This document shows, in pieces, positions 34,620 to 43,609 of a stretch of 64,000 nt of DNA. Made by a program: the position numbers and the translations under genes. Below the pieces are notes generated by a model that saw only the letters and a program-made list of their open reading frames with translations, was not told where the DNA came from and did no database searches. The stretch is from Chondrus crispus (lineage: Eukaryota; Rhodophyta; Florideophyceae; Gigartinales; Gigartinaceae), in assembly GCF_000350225.1 (NCBI RefSeq), contig NW_005178980.1, positions 79,946-143,945 on the forward strand. Reading direction: 5' to 3'. The stretch's first letter is position 1; each line of letters begins with the position of its first letter.

Positions 34620-35370
34620 CTTGTAATGGAAGAACATGAATGCTGACGTGGGATCACCGTACCCATAATGTCCGCACTGCCTATTCACCGTTGGTGGTCA
34701 TGACATACCTCGGCGCGTGAGTCACGCCCTGAATTCAGACAAACCAAGCGGGGGTTTAAATTTCGACTACTACAATATGGGACCTCGCACAACCGGTGAA
34801 ATCTATGCCCTGCTCCTGAAAGATTGTGCATATTCATACGTATGGATTTAAGTATGCTCCGCAGCAGATATTGAGATTACTGCAGACGTCCTGCCGCGAT
34901 GGATTGCTTGCTTCGGCGTTCCTCCAAACTGGGTTTCGGATCACGGCACTCATCTCCAGAACCAGGACGTGGACGCCGTGAATCTCTCGTCGCTTTCCGA
35001 CCATGACTTCGTCACTCCCGACTGTCCCCATCCTCATGGTAGAAGAACTATCGAAACAGTGTGCGAGGAGGTACTTGTGGCGTGTTGGGCGTTATTATAT
35101 AAGTTCTCCATGATGGAGAAGTCATGGCCGGGTATTTGTCGACCCATCCAGAGCATCTTCAACCACACAAAACGTCCCTCATTCGGAAACATCGCTCCAA
35201 TCACCACCTTCACTGGTACGCCACCAGACAGGCCCCTGCTTTCCATTCTACAGCCGCGCGAAGCATAGCCCCGTTAACTGGAATTGGTTCAGGTTCAGCA
35301 GACGATGAATACCAGATGTCTACACCATGCAGTCGAGGAAGGCACAAATAGGTCGCCCAAAGCCACACCT
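34620..35370 (+). pseudogene. gypsy-1 integrase
   Basis: After the LTR, the zinc-binding tail (CPHCLFTVGGHDIPRR) leads to the core: a first-Asp region LNFDYYNMGPRTTGEIY, the second-Asp region IACFGVPPNWVSDHGTHLQN (about 34895-34955), then RTIETVCEEVLVACWALLYK, where the Glu of the DDE triad falls in the VE/ETV segment, and MMEKSWPGICRPIQSIFNHT. An in-frame stop (after YVWI) and later stops break it. Confidence 0.8.
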
Positions 35371-35443
35371 GGAAACATCACGCTGCAATCAAATTTTACA
35401 TCCAGAATACTCACGTACGAGATATCGATTTCGAAATTGGGGA

Positions 35444-36007
35444 CTACATACTGGTGGCACAAAGATTTTCAAACACAGGCAATAAATGCGAGTCAAGTGG
35501 CGCGGTCCTCAGCGAGTGGCCCGTGCTGTTTCCCATATGGTACTTGAGGTCCAAGAACCCCTTTCCCATACAACTACGCTTGTTCGTGCCAACCGGCTTT
35601 CCTTTGACGGCGACCGGCACCTGGGTGGTACGGAGACTCTTCTCGGCACCATCGCGCACACCAATCCTCGTTGCAGTACGGTAGAAGTTCTGCCCAACTT
35701 ACGCTATACTGGAATGTTAGAGCTTTATGAAGTTCACATGAAATGGCGAGGATTTAAAAACGAAGATCATACGTGGGAACCATTCAAAAAACATGCAACA
35801 GAATATACCCAAGATGCTCTAAAACGTCTTGTCTACATTTCCAGAAGAGAGGAATGGCGTGCATCTGAGGCAGCTGCTCGTGTTCCAAGCCCTAGCCGCC
35901 ATCGTTTTCGTGCATACCATACTTGTATGCCTGTGACGCAACTGGTCATTGTCGTTCGCATGAAATATTTATGCAAAGACGTTCGGCAAGATCGCTACTG
36001 GAATTAA
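35444..36007 (+). pseudogene. gypsy-1 integrase C-terminus with chromodomain
   Basis: The frame starting near 35486 gives the SH3-like end of integrase (RVKWRGPQRVARAVSHMVLE, then VRANRLSFDGDRHL) and, at about 35715-35830, a chromodomain core: ELYEVHMKWRGFKNEDHTWE followed by PFKKH. Chromodomains in this position define chromoviruses and are known to direct integration toward modified histone tails. The two aromatic positions Y and W of the methyl-lysine cage are visible. The rest of the frame after 35870 is not recognised. Confidence 0.78.
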
Positions 36008-36009
36008 AT

Positions 36010-36424
36010 TAACGTTGGGAATTATTCTGCAGAAGCATAAAATCATTCACAATATTTGTTCAGATTCGAGAAGGTGCAAACGGCCACGAACCAACCTTCC
36101 ACAGTTTTCCGTTGGCACGACGGCAAAGAATGACACTTTAACGCTACTACCTAACTGTATAAAGCTCCTATAGACTCGAGAGTAGAACCAAAGAAAATAC
36201 GGAACAGCAGAAACCTTTGAAGTCAAGACTAGTCATCCACTCGGAGGCAAGCTGCTACGGGATACGTAATACATACTGAGGAAAAACTATCATGGAGAGA
36301 CGGCTTCTTCATTCGATGTGCTTCGATGCTGTGGGCAATTTTTGTACGAATTGCTCCGCATCTCTACTTCATACATAATGTCTACGTTAATAGCAACTCC
36401 TATTACATCTCAGGCCTTGTACAG
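36010..36424. other. No recognisable gene
   Basis: Short AT-rich stretch between gypsy-1 and repeat D. No motif seen. Confidence 0.4.
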
Positions 36425-36425
36425 G

Positions 36426-36705
36426 TGTAAACACTCATGACCCGACCAAAATAAAACCTCAGGAACGATGCTGTTCCATCGATGCCCCTCTCTCTTGTAC
36501 ACTCGGGATTCTATAGATCTACATACCGAGTTAAAATCCTATGCAGAAAACAGGAAAGTCTCGTCTTCGCTCAGCAGACGATTTCTTGAGAGACTATGCC
36601 CTAGCGTTAGCATTGCTCTCTGGCCATTCCCCGTGAGCTGTAGCTGTGTCAATAGCATTAGCATTTCCCTCCAGCCATTATCAGTCCTCTGGCACGTTAG
36701 CAATG
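36426..36705 (+). repeat. Dispersed repeat D, copy 1
   Basis: About 280 bp match 62148-62416 in the same orientation. Shared blocks include CAGGAACGATGCTGTTCCAT, TTAAAATCCTAT.CAGAAAACAGG and the repeated TAGCATTAGCATT. The pattern (TGTAAACACTC / TGTAGACACTC at the left) would suit an LTR fragment, but no matching end or target duplication was found. Confidence 0.75.
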
Positions 36706-36853
36706 GAATTAGCTAAGGAGGCAGCTCGAATTGGGTCTGCAGCCCCTAGCCCAAATGGCGAAATTCGCAGTTCAAGAAAGACGCAACATAGCTTTTGCCT
36801 AAACTACTAGTTTAGTTTCAGCGGAAAATTTCAAGAAATTATTTAATAGACCC

Positions 36854-38022
36854 TGTTGGTGTTGCAGTATTACGACCGACGCGCGTGGAGGTTATGAATC
36901 TGGCGGCCAGCACGGTGTACACGTGGGCGAGCATGGCCACGTGTAGGGATCGCACGCGTGTACCGATCGGTCGTTGCGTGGCGTACGTGTACTGTAACAC
37001 ACGTGTCGTCCGTGCGGTAGTTGGTACAGTCAGCTCGCGATAACTGCAACCCCCGATGGCTGCAACCCCTTGACAACTGCAACAGTTGGACGTCTCCCAG
37101 CACGGGATCCTGTAAAATATTAGCAAAAAACTACATCGTTGCACACGTTGATAACTGCAACGGCCTTTTGGCCGCCCGAGATTTGACAAAAAGCAATGAA
37201 TGCAATCCGAAACGTCTGCAAAAATGTAAATGAAAGTATTAAAATGCGCAAAGCCGCGGCAGTGCCATATAAATTACAGCTTCGGGCAGCTGCTCTTGAC
37301 TAAGCGCATTTGGGGGTGAAACGGAGACGGAAGTGGTGCCTTATTTACAGTAGAGCTTTACAGAGGACTCAGGCAAAACCCCGAGAGCAGGTCAGAGAAG
37401 GACAGGTGCAGATTAAGATGGATAGTTTTTCTGAATAAAATATGAGGTTTTCTGTCTTGCGATTTCATTGGCTTACAAGTTTCCTTATCATACCACCCCG
37501 ATAATTGCAACCCCCGATAACTGCAATACCAGGTGGTCTCCTTAGGTGTTGCAGTTATCGCGAGCTGACTGTAGCTATTACGCGTGTATAGTAGCACACA
37601 AGTGTAGTGGCAGCATCCGCGCGGTAGTTAGTAATTCTGGCACTAGTTTTTTAATTGTGTACAGTACCTGGCACGCACTAGGCGGCAGGTTCTGTACTGG
37701 GACAGGTGCTCGAGGCGTCCCTCTGAGCGGTTAAGACCTGACACCTGTCCCCAACAGTAAACTTGGGCAAGCTTGCCCCCGTCCGCTTTGGGCCTAATCT
37801 ACGACCGTTCGGTAGTTTTACTCGAGCTGGCTTCTACCGCGTCACCGGTCGCCTCCGTTTACGCACCACGGAGCGACTGCGCGTAACCGGCCACGTGTGC
37901 CACTCCCCTTCCGCGAGCGCGTCCGTATCGGCTATTTCGCGTGCCCCGCGTCCGCGCCCCGTGCTCCCTCGGTGAAGACTTCTGCCTCTCACCCAACTAG
38001 GGACGAGAGGAACTATCCCACA
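36854..38022 (+). repeat. LTR family L1, copy 2, interrupted by a MITE
   Basis: The two parts (36854-37026 and 37572-38022) are collinear with L1 copies 1 and 3: CCGATCGGTCGTTGCGTGGC, CGGTAGTTAGTAATTCTGGC, AGTAAACTTGGGCAAGCTTG, and GAGCGACTGCGCGTAACCGG blocks. The right end CCCACA fits the L1 end TACCACA. It is followed by TGGCAGTTCGTGCCC, which could be a primer-binding site, so this may be a 5' LTR. No target duplication was found. Confidence 0.7.
37027..37571. mobile_element. Non-autonomous pogo/Tc1-like element (MITE), 545 bp, perfect 24-bp TIRs
   Basis: Terminal inverted repeats of 24 bp, 37027-37050 and 37548-37571, are exact; each starts CAGTCAGCTCGCGATAACTG read inward. They are flanked by TA on both sides (37025-37026, 37572-37573). 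CAGT ends and a TA target are typical of pogo/Tigger elements. Subterminal copies of CCGATAACTGCAA-like motifs lie inside both ends (e.g. 37508-37526), possible transposase sites. No coding frame is present. It inserted into LTR copy L1-2; removing it restores the LTR match to copy 1. Confidence 0.92.
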
Positions 38023-38040
38023 GGTGGCAGTTCGTGCCCT

Positions 38041-38178
38041 CTTCTTTTCGTGTGCTTTCCTGTTTGCACCGGGAGACCACAGCCACGGCTTTTATAATCA
38101 CCGCGTATCCATTCCCGATATTTCCTACAATTATTTCCATAATTTCCAAATTACTTACACTGGGGCCCAGGGACACGT
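38041..38178 (+). repeat. Dispersed repeat E, copy 1
   Basis: About 138 bp match 45722-45862 in the same orientation, with nearly identical core GAGACCACAGCCACGGCTTT followed by TATAATCACCGC and ACTTACACTGGGGCCC. Here it lies just downstream of LTR L1-2; the other copy lies between two gypsy remnants. Confidence 0.85.
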
Positions 38179-38321
38179 ATCACAACCCCCGACGCAAGCC
38201 GAGCCACAGGCCCATCTTTTATTTTTTATTTTCTGTATATATCAGAGCTGCGACACCCCCTCGGCCTCCAGCATCTGCCAACCTCCGAGCTCTCTCCATT
38301 TTTGCACATCTCCTCTTCGTG

Positions 38322-38449
38322 CTTCCGGCGCCAACCGTCGCGCATCTCAGAGCTACTGGGCTTCCCGCGCTCCTTCGTTTCGGCGCCTCCGGCGCAAACT
38401 TCCACGCATCTCAAGGTCGTCGGCCTCCCGCGCTTCTCCGTTCTGTCTT
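38322..38449. repeat. Two-copy tandem duplication, 64 bp
   Basis: Units starting CTTCCGGCGCCAAC (38322) and CCTCCGGCGCAAAC (38386) share CGCATCTCA and TCCCGCGCT blocks at equal spacing. The pair lies upstream of the histone H3-like reading frame. Confidence 0.7.
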
Positions 38450-38556
38450 CTTCGTTTTCGCTTTAATTTTAGCTTGCCCCGTCCTAAGTCCGAATCGAGC
38501 AGTATGCAGGTGGGTTTGCAATCCCCGTGTACCGTTTTCGGCCCCTCTCATTATGT

Positions 38557-39333
38557 ATGGCGAGGACGAAGCAACAGCACGGAGAAGCACTAGTGGTAAG
38601 GCAACCCGCAAAGCCCTCTCGATCCGGGCTGCCTGCGGTTCGCGATCTGCCGGCCGGGACGAAGTGATGTTCGAGCTTTCTTCGCGCTCGGACGTCGAGA
38701 TGGTTTCAAGAACGCCTGCGGAACCTGGGTCGTCCGCGGCATATACGGAATCCCGATGAAGTGATCACCTTGGAGGAGATCCGTCGTCTAGAGTCCGTTT
38801 CCCACCGGAATCTCTACGTATCATCGGTGATGGCGAGTGGGACATCGAACAGATCTTCCTGGACGGAGGTGGTTCGTACTTTGGCATAGACGCGGACTCC
38901 TCTGAATCACTGCATTCTGCTCTACACCCTGAAGATTTCCGGCGCCGGTGTTAGCACGACCCACAAGATCGTCGGAAATCGATTCCAGTTTGGGGGAAGG
39001 ATCGCATCTCCGACTACATGGGTATCGACAGCTTTTTCCAACCTGCACATCGGGAGGTGCCTGACGATGATCCATGGTCGTTATCGGGTGCTCAATCGTC
39101 TAACTCCACTCTACCGTGCTCCTTTCTCGGGGAGGGTGATTATTCGAAACCACAGCAACATGTGTATCCCAGCGGCCGTCTGCAACTCGCCTCAGCTTGT
39201 CGAGTCTTCAACCCTAGCCTTGAAGTACTGTAATCTCTTGGTTGCCAACAGTATCCTCTTGGAGAGGGGTGGCATCTTGTTGCGTCGCATCCGAGGTTTT
39301 GGCAACGCGGGCAAGCATCTTCGATATGACTAA
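38557..39333 (+). pseudogene. Histone H3-like gene, decayed (possibly a divergent variant)
   Basis: The ATG at 38557 opens with MARTKQ, the invariant start of histone H3. After a one-base deletion at about 38574, the next frame reads TARRSTSGKATRKALSIRAA, matching the H3 tail [20 protein letters not shown]. Back in the first frame, RHIRNPDEVITLEEIRRLES (about 38740-38803) resembles the alpha-N segment around H3 EIRRYQ. Further on, NRLTPLYRAPFSGRV (about 39095) recalls STELLIRKAPFQRLV, and CNLLVANSILLERGGILLRR followed by IRG (about 39230-39290) recalls the H3 C-terminal end ARRIRG. One stop (38887) and about 280 extra bases lie in the middle. The tail match is strong; the fold match is moderate. 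Intron, insertion or a long-tailed centromeric-type variant cannot be told apart here. Confidence 0.6.
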
Positions 39334-39483
39334 GTGGACCTGAGAGGAGCAGCTCTACGCAGTCCCAGCGTTGGGGTCCTTGTGGGCCTCAGCTCCAGCG
39401 TATACGTCGCCCTTCTAGAAGGTTTGCTCCGCATCATGCAGAGCGTCTGCATCTCAACCATACATTAGATCGTTCTTGAGTGT

Positions 39484-39690
39484 ATGGAAGAGTTCCCGCT
39501 CCGTCTGTGCGCTGAAGCAGTCAAAGCGTGCCTTGGTGAAGACGGGACGTTTTATGGCGTCTCGAAGTTGCGCGAAGTGGTCTCAATCACTCCTAGAAAG
39601 AAGAAAAGAGGCGGAGTAGGCCGCGAAGGCGCCAGAAGAGCACACAAGAACGTCACGGTTCGGGCTTTCAGCAACTCCATTAGGCGCTAG
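39484..39690 (+). CDS. Short basic ORF, 68 aa, unknown
   Basis: Frame with EEFPLRLCAEAVKACLGEDG and a basic tail (TPRKKKRGGVGREGARRAHK). It follows the H3-like remnant. I considered histone H4 or H2A and found no convincing alignment. It may be noise. Confidence 0.2.
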   Translation: MEEFPLRLCAEAVKACLGEDGTFYGVSKLREVVSITPRKKKRGGVGREGARRAHKNVTVRAFSNSIRR

Positions 39691-39939
39691 TGCCAATCAT
39701 CCCCAATCATTGGTTCTTTTGACCTCCTCATCCTTAAGTAGCATGTGGTCTTCATTTGGTTTGTATTTCACATCCTTTTAATTCAAAGCGTAAATTTCTT
39801 GCCATTTGTCTTTTTGCAGGCTCGCCGGGAGACTCTTATAGAGTACCAACTTGGCGGCGTGTATCTCTCTTCTTGAGTACTGCTGAAGTGGCGACACGAG
39901 CATGTATCGATTGCGGCACACCCGAACGACTCCAAAGGG

Positions 39940-41005
39940 TGTTGTGCATTGCGCCTGTCCGGCAGAGACCAAGATCCGATGGTCCAGCACAACAACACAA
40001 ACAACAAAAAGAACAACTGCCGAAGCACAGCGCTACAGAGCGTCCGATTCTCCCTTCCCCCTTTAAACGGACTTGCAGCCCGTGGTAGCTCTGGTACCAA
40101 CCGCGGGGAAAGAACGGTCCAGTCCGGAACCGGTGTGGTAGAGATTTCTGAAGACGGGTTCTCAACGAGTATGGGGGGCGTCTACGTAGGTTACCCGGTT
40201 CCACTGGGTTGTAAGGCCAATGCTCGATGAGCGTTTTCGACACCTTGAATACGCGACAAGGTCTTCGACGGGGGCGTCGCAATGCAGCCCGACGAGATGA
40301 GGTCACAGTAGCAGTGCTACATCAACGTGTCGCCCGATGGCCGAAACACCTACGCCAACTCGGTCGCAACCGAAGCCGATGGCACCAGCTTAGAAGGAAA
40401 CACTAAACGGTGTGCCAGTACTCTCGTAAGCACGCACATTAAGGCCTTCGACGGAGGTGTCGTTGCAACAGAATCCGAGGGAATTAGGACACAGTAGCAA
40501 CACTACACCCACTTGTTTCCCGAGGGCTAGAACACCTACACTGGATCGGTTGCAACGAAAGCCGATGGCACCAACAAGATAGAAGGGAAATAGATATAGG
40601 GTTTGAGATAGAAAAGGAAAAGAAAAGGTAAAATGGATCAGGAAAAAAGGAACCCGGAGTGCAGAAGGAAAACTTTGGCTACGTAGATAGGAAGCGCTTC
40701 GCCAAATGGGAGCTGTCTTCGACGAAGGCGAAATACAACTTTCGGTAACTCGGCTACCTTTACTGACATGGTGGTCAATGGGATTGGGTACATCTCGCCC
40801 CGCCCGAGCCACTACAGTACCTCGCGGCGCTAGACACTCAATCTATCAGCTAAATTAATGGTAACTAAATAAATGAATAAATTAAAATAATTGAAAATTA
40901 TAACTGTGCAAATATTCACACTTGTGTCCCCCAACCTGGACTATTTGTCATATCCAATTAGTTCCCTTTCCTTTCACCCACTGTAGAGCCCGTTATTGCA
41001 CTACA
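39940..41005 (-). repeat. Solo LTR, family L3, copy B (1066 bp), inside gypsy-2
   Basis: Read on the minus strand it starts TGTAGTGCAATAACGG (41005 downward) and ends at 39940 with GGCGCAATGCACAACA. Both flanks are AAGGG (39935-39939 and 41006-41010), a perfect 5-bp target duplication. It aligns along its length with copy C (55231-56269) in inverted orientation, including CTTCGTCGAAGAC, the GGTTGCGACCGA block and the tract TTACAACCCAG. Gypsy-2 coding continues on both sides. Confidence 0.9.
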
Positions 41006-41930
41006 AAGGGGCCATAGAACTTTGAAATGGCGATTGGCCACTTCTGCATGGCTCCTACGGCTGCCGCCTTGGCGACTAATACTTCGTCGCCGACCTTGAC
41101 AGACGATTGGGGCTTTCCGTTACCGGGGCTCTGGCCTCCCGTCCGGTGTTTCTCATTGTTTGCAATGCTGTGGCGTACAGGAGTTCCATGCCACGGTGGG
41201 GCACCTCCGAGACTCCGAAGAGCGTCTCTTTGTTTCCTGGCCCCATCCTTGGTATTACTTCGTAAAGTAGCTCGAACGGAGGTAGTCCCAACGCCATCTT
41301 TCTGCGACGATACCTGTAGAAAACCCCGCGTAAGGCGCCACCCAAATTAACACTGGAAGGCGCTGAACCTAGGAGCACCTTACGCATCCCCTTCTTTAGC
41401 GAGCCGACCATGCGCTCCGACCTTCAGTTCGACATAGGCGGGTACGCGAACACGGTCTCCCAGGTAATCCCGTTTCGGGCCACGAAGGCATATACGACTG
41501 ACGCTGTGAAACACGTAGCTTTTTCCGAAACGACGACTGGCGGCAGCCCAAAATAATGGATTATCTCCTCTTTCGCGAACTTGAACACTTCCTCTGCTGT
41601 CGAGGTGGCGGTGGTCTTTGCAATTGGCGAACAAGTCAGGTACACGACAGCAACAAGTATGTACTTCTTTGCAGTGGTGGCCCGGGGCAAAGTTCCGGCG
41701 AAATCCACATAGTACTTATCAAACAAAGAAGTCATAGGAAAGCGAAGAGTGCTCTTGTACTTTGGGATCAGACTGGCTTTCTGACAGCAGTCACAACCGC
41801 GAACAGAGCCGTTGACATTCGGATGGACGGTTCGACACCAATATCGGTTCGAGACGAACCTCTTCGTCGTTTACAGGTCCCAATGGATTATTTCGTCATG
41901 AAAGTGTGGGAGAATAGAATTTGACGGTGA
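41006..41930 (-). pseudogene. gypsy-2 integrase
   Basis: Order on the minus strand: zinc-binding VRGCDCCQKASLIPKYKS (about 41755-41810); core with first Asp in YYVDFAGTLPRATTAKKYIL; the VVYLTCSPIAKTTATS segment; second site FGLPPVVVSEKATCFTASVV, where the catalytic Asp of VSD is Glu; VFAYPPMSN; then a TGA in place of the usual Gly codon (about 41420); then RSERMVGSLKKGMRK with the Glu of the triad. C-terminal RYRRRKMALGLPPFELLYEV and, in another frame, VKVGDEVLVAKAAAVGAMQK follow. Dead by the catalytic change, one nonsense codon and frameshifts. Confidence 0.8.
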
Positions 41931-41936
41931 CGTTTT

Positions 41937-42490
41937 ACTGTAGTAATTAAATGCATATTAACAAAATTATTAAAATGCACGAAACGGTAGCATTTAATAA
42001 TTTCAAATGTCAAAAAAGAGCGCATCCTCTCCTACATGGATTTTGCGATAGTGCAAAGCATAAAATGTAGAGAGAATCAAGGAGGACGGGAGTTGTATAA
42101 ACAGACGGAGTCGAGGCAGACTACCTGCCAAGATAAGCAAGAACGAAAGCAAAGGCCACAACAAAAATGCGCAATTCCTTCGTTTGCCCGATCCTGGCGG
42201 TTCACCCTTTACTGTTCCCCCTTTTCTTTAATTTTTGCCACAGTGTAGACTTAACGCTGAGTAGTTTTGTTTGCAGAAGAAAAAACTCAACTTTTCTTGG
42301 AATTCATCAACGCTTTGGAATCACTACGAGAGTGGTCTCCCTACCTCTTCTTTGATATTAACACAGTACTTTTTATCACTAGGGGGGTATAGCCATCATC
42401 ATTTTAAGGATAACTCTCACTGAATAATTAAAAGAGTAAGTTCTTTTTTTGCTATCTCTCAAATAGGAATCTAGTCGTGTAACTAATTTC
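41937..42490. other. AT-rich stretch without a recognised gene
   Basis: No frame with a motif. It might include the unrecognised 5' end of copia-3. Confidence 0.4.
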
Positions 42491-42879
42491 TATCTTTGTG
42501 GTATTCAATTCACACACGATCAAGAACTCCGGGGCACCGCACGCCCGTAAAGAAGAAGTAAAATACCCCACCCTCGTCGAACGGTCTCTAACTCGCACGC
42601 CTGAGGTTAGTTGGGATACCGACGAAGAGGGCTCCATTTCAGTATTGCACCTCGTCGAGCTAGATGCTACCCCGGCGGATCAATTCCGGCCGGACGACAA
42701 CATTTTTGAAGAAGAACCAGAAATTAACGCCTCTTGAAAAGATAGCAAGCGTAGGTGATCAGTCTGCTCCATCAAGCGTCACAAAGGAACTTAAATCGTA
42801 TACACCACCATCTTCAGTTCACCATGATATTCTATAAGTTATTACGCTGTACATTACTCGCGAAAGATCTGATAGTAAT

Positions 42880-43494
42880 TTGGACGCAGAACTGTTAGAT
42901 AATATACGTGAAGACCTTCCTGTTGAAATTCTCTACTCTTTCGAAGTCTTGAAGGGCACCAAGTTCGTTTTCACAGTCATCTGCGACTTTTTACTTGTAG
43001 AAGGTGTAGAGTATAACATACGTCCTGCAACTGACCGCATTTCGTGGGGATTAGTAAAAATGTTGTACTCAGAGAAGAACGACATCGATTTTGCTTATGA
43101 AAGCCTTGTTCAACACAAGGATAGTAGCCGATAATGTATGCCCATTAACAAGGAAAATGAACGTCTTGCCAGTCAACTAGGACAGATTTATTTCTCTGGA
43201 AAACGCGAATCCGAAGCAAAAGCCGCACATAACATGGCTTTGCGATTCAAGAATCAAGACAAATTCACTGGAAAGCTGGGTGAAGACCTCACGGAACACA
43301 TCAACAACTACATTGGTGCTGCCCAGGACTACAATCTTGACCAAACCAACATACTTGCTTACAAAGAAAGGAGTAAGGAATCAGATGGACCTGCAACCGT
43401 CAAAGGCATCAGGGACAAAATACTAGATGTCAAGAGCAACGACAGGCAGTACCATAAAACAATGAACATGCAACAAGTTAAGCCATATGTTTGA
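42880..43494 (+). pseudogene. copia-3 gag-like region
   Basis: Two frames, 42880-43134 and 43138-43494. The second has ALRFKNQDKFTGKLGEDLTE followed by HINNYIGAAQDYNLDQ, typical of copia capsid regions, where a short strand precedes a long helix. The first (MDAELLDNIREDLPVEILYS) is protein-like without a known motif. No zinc knuckle is seen. Confidence 0.5.
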
Positions 43495-43609
43495 GAAAAC
43501 TCTTAACCTACAGACAGGCTCTCACGGGACAGGTTCCTAACCACAATGCCGAAGCCGTTCAAGTCCGTAAACAGACCGCGACTGATCAATCCCGGCCACC
43601 CTAGATCAC

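Larger units (their letters stand above)
31323..36007 (+). mobile_element. Ty3/gypsy retrotransposon gypsy-1 with chromodomain, split by a solo LTR
   Basis: Protease-side sequence, RT, connection, RNase H, integrase and a C-terminal chromodomain follow in the order of Ty3/gypsy chromoviruses on the plus strand. A solo LTR (33960-34614) splits the integrase zinc region. Many stops and frameshifts show it is old. Its own LTRs could not be identified on either side. Confidence 0.8.
39778..41930 (-). mobile_element. Ty3/gypsy fragment gypsy-2 (integrase to C-terminus), split by a solo LTR
   Basis: Minus-strand integrase coding (41930-41006) is interrupted at KFYGPF by a solo LTR (39940-41005) and resumes in 39939-39778 with FGVVRVCRNRYMLVSPLQQY and SRREIHAAKLVLYK. 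The reading of the two flanks as one protein confirms the insertion. RT and LTRs of the element itself are not present. Confidence 0.8.

Noticed and set aside
36849..38027. Target duplication around LTR copy L1-2
   Set aside because: Flanks GACCC and GGTGG do not match, so this copy is not called a solo LTR with a duplication.
38034..38556. Upstream part of the 241-aa plus frame as a host protein
   Set aside because: It runs through dispersed repeat E and a tandem duplication before reaching the H3-like part; the open frame is chance in GC-rich sequence.
39331..39690. Histone H4 or H2A next to the H3-like remnant
   Set aside because: Translated frames gave only vague similarity (a GVLVGLSSS-like stretch and a basic tail); no diagnostic block matched.
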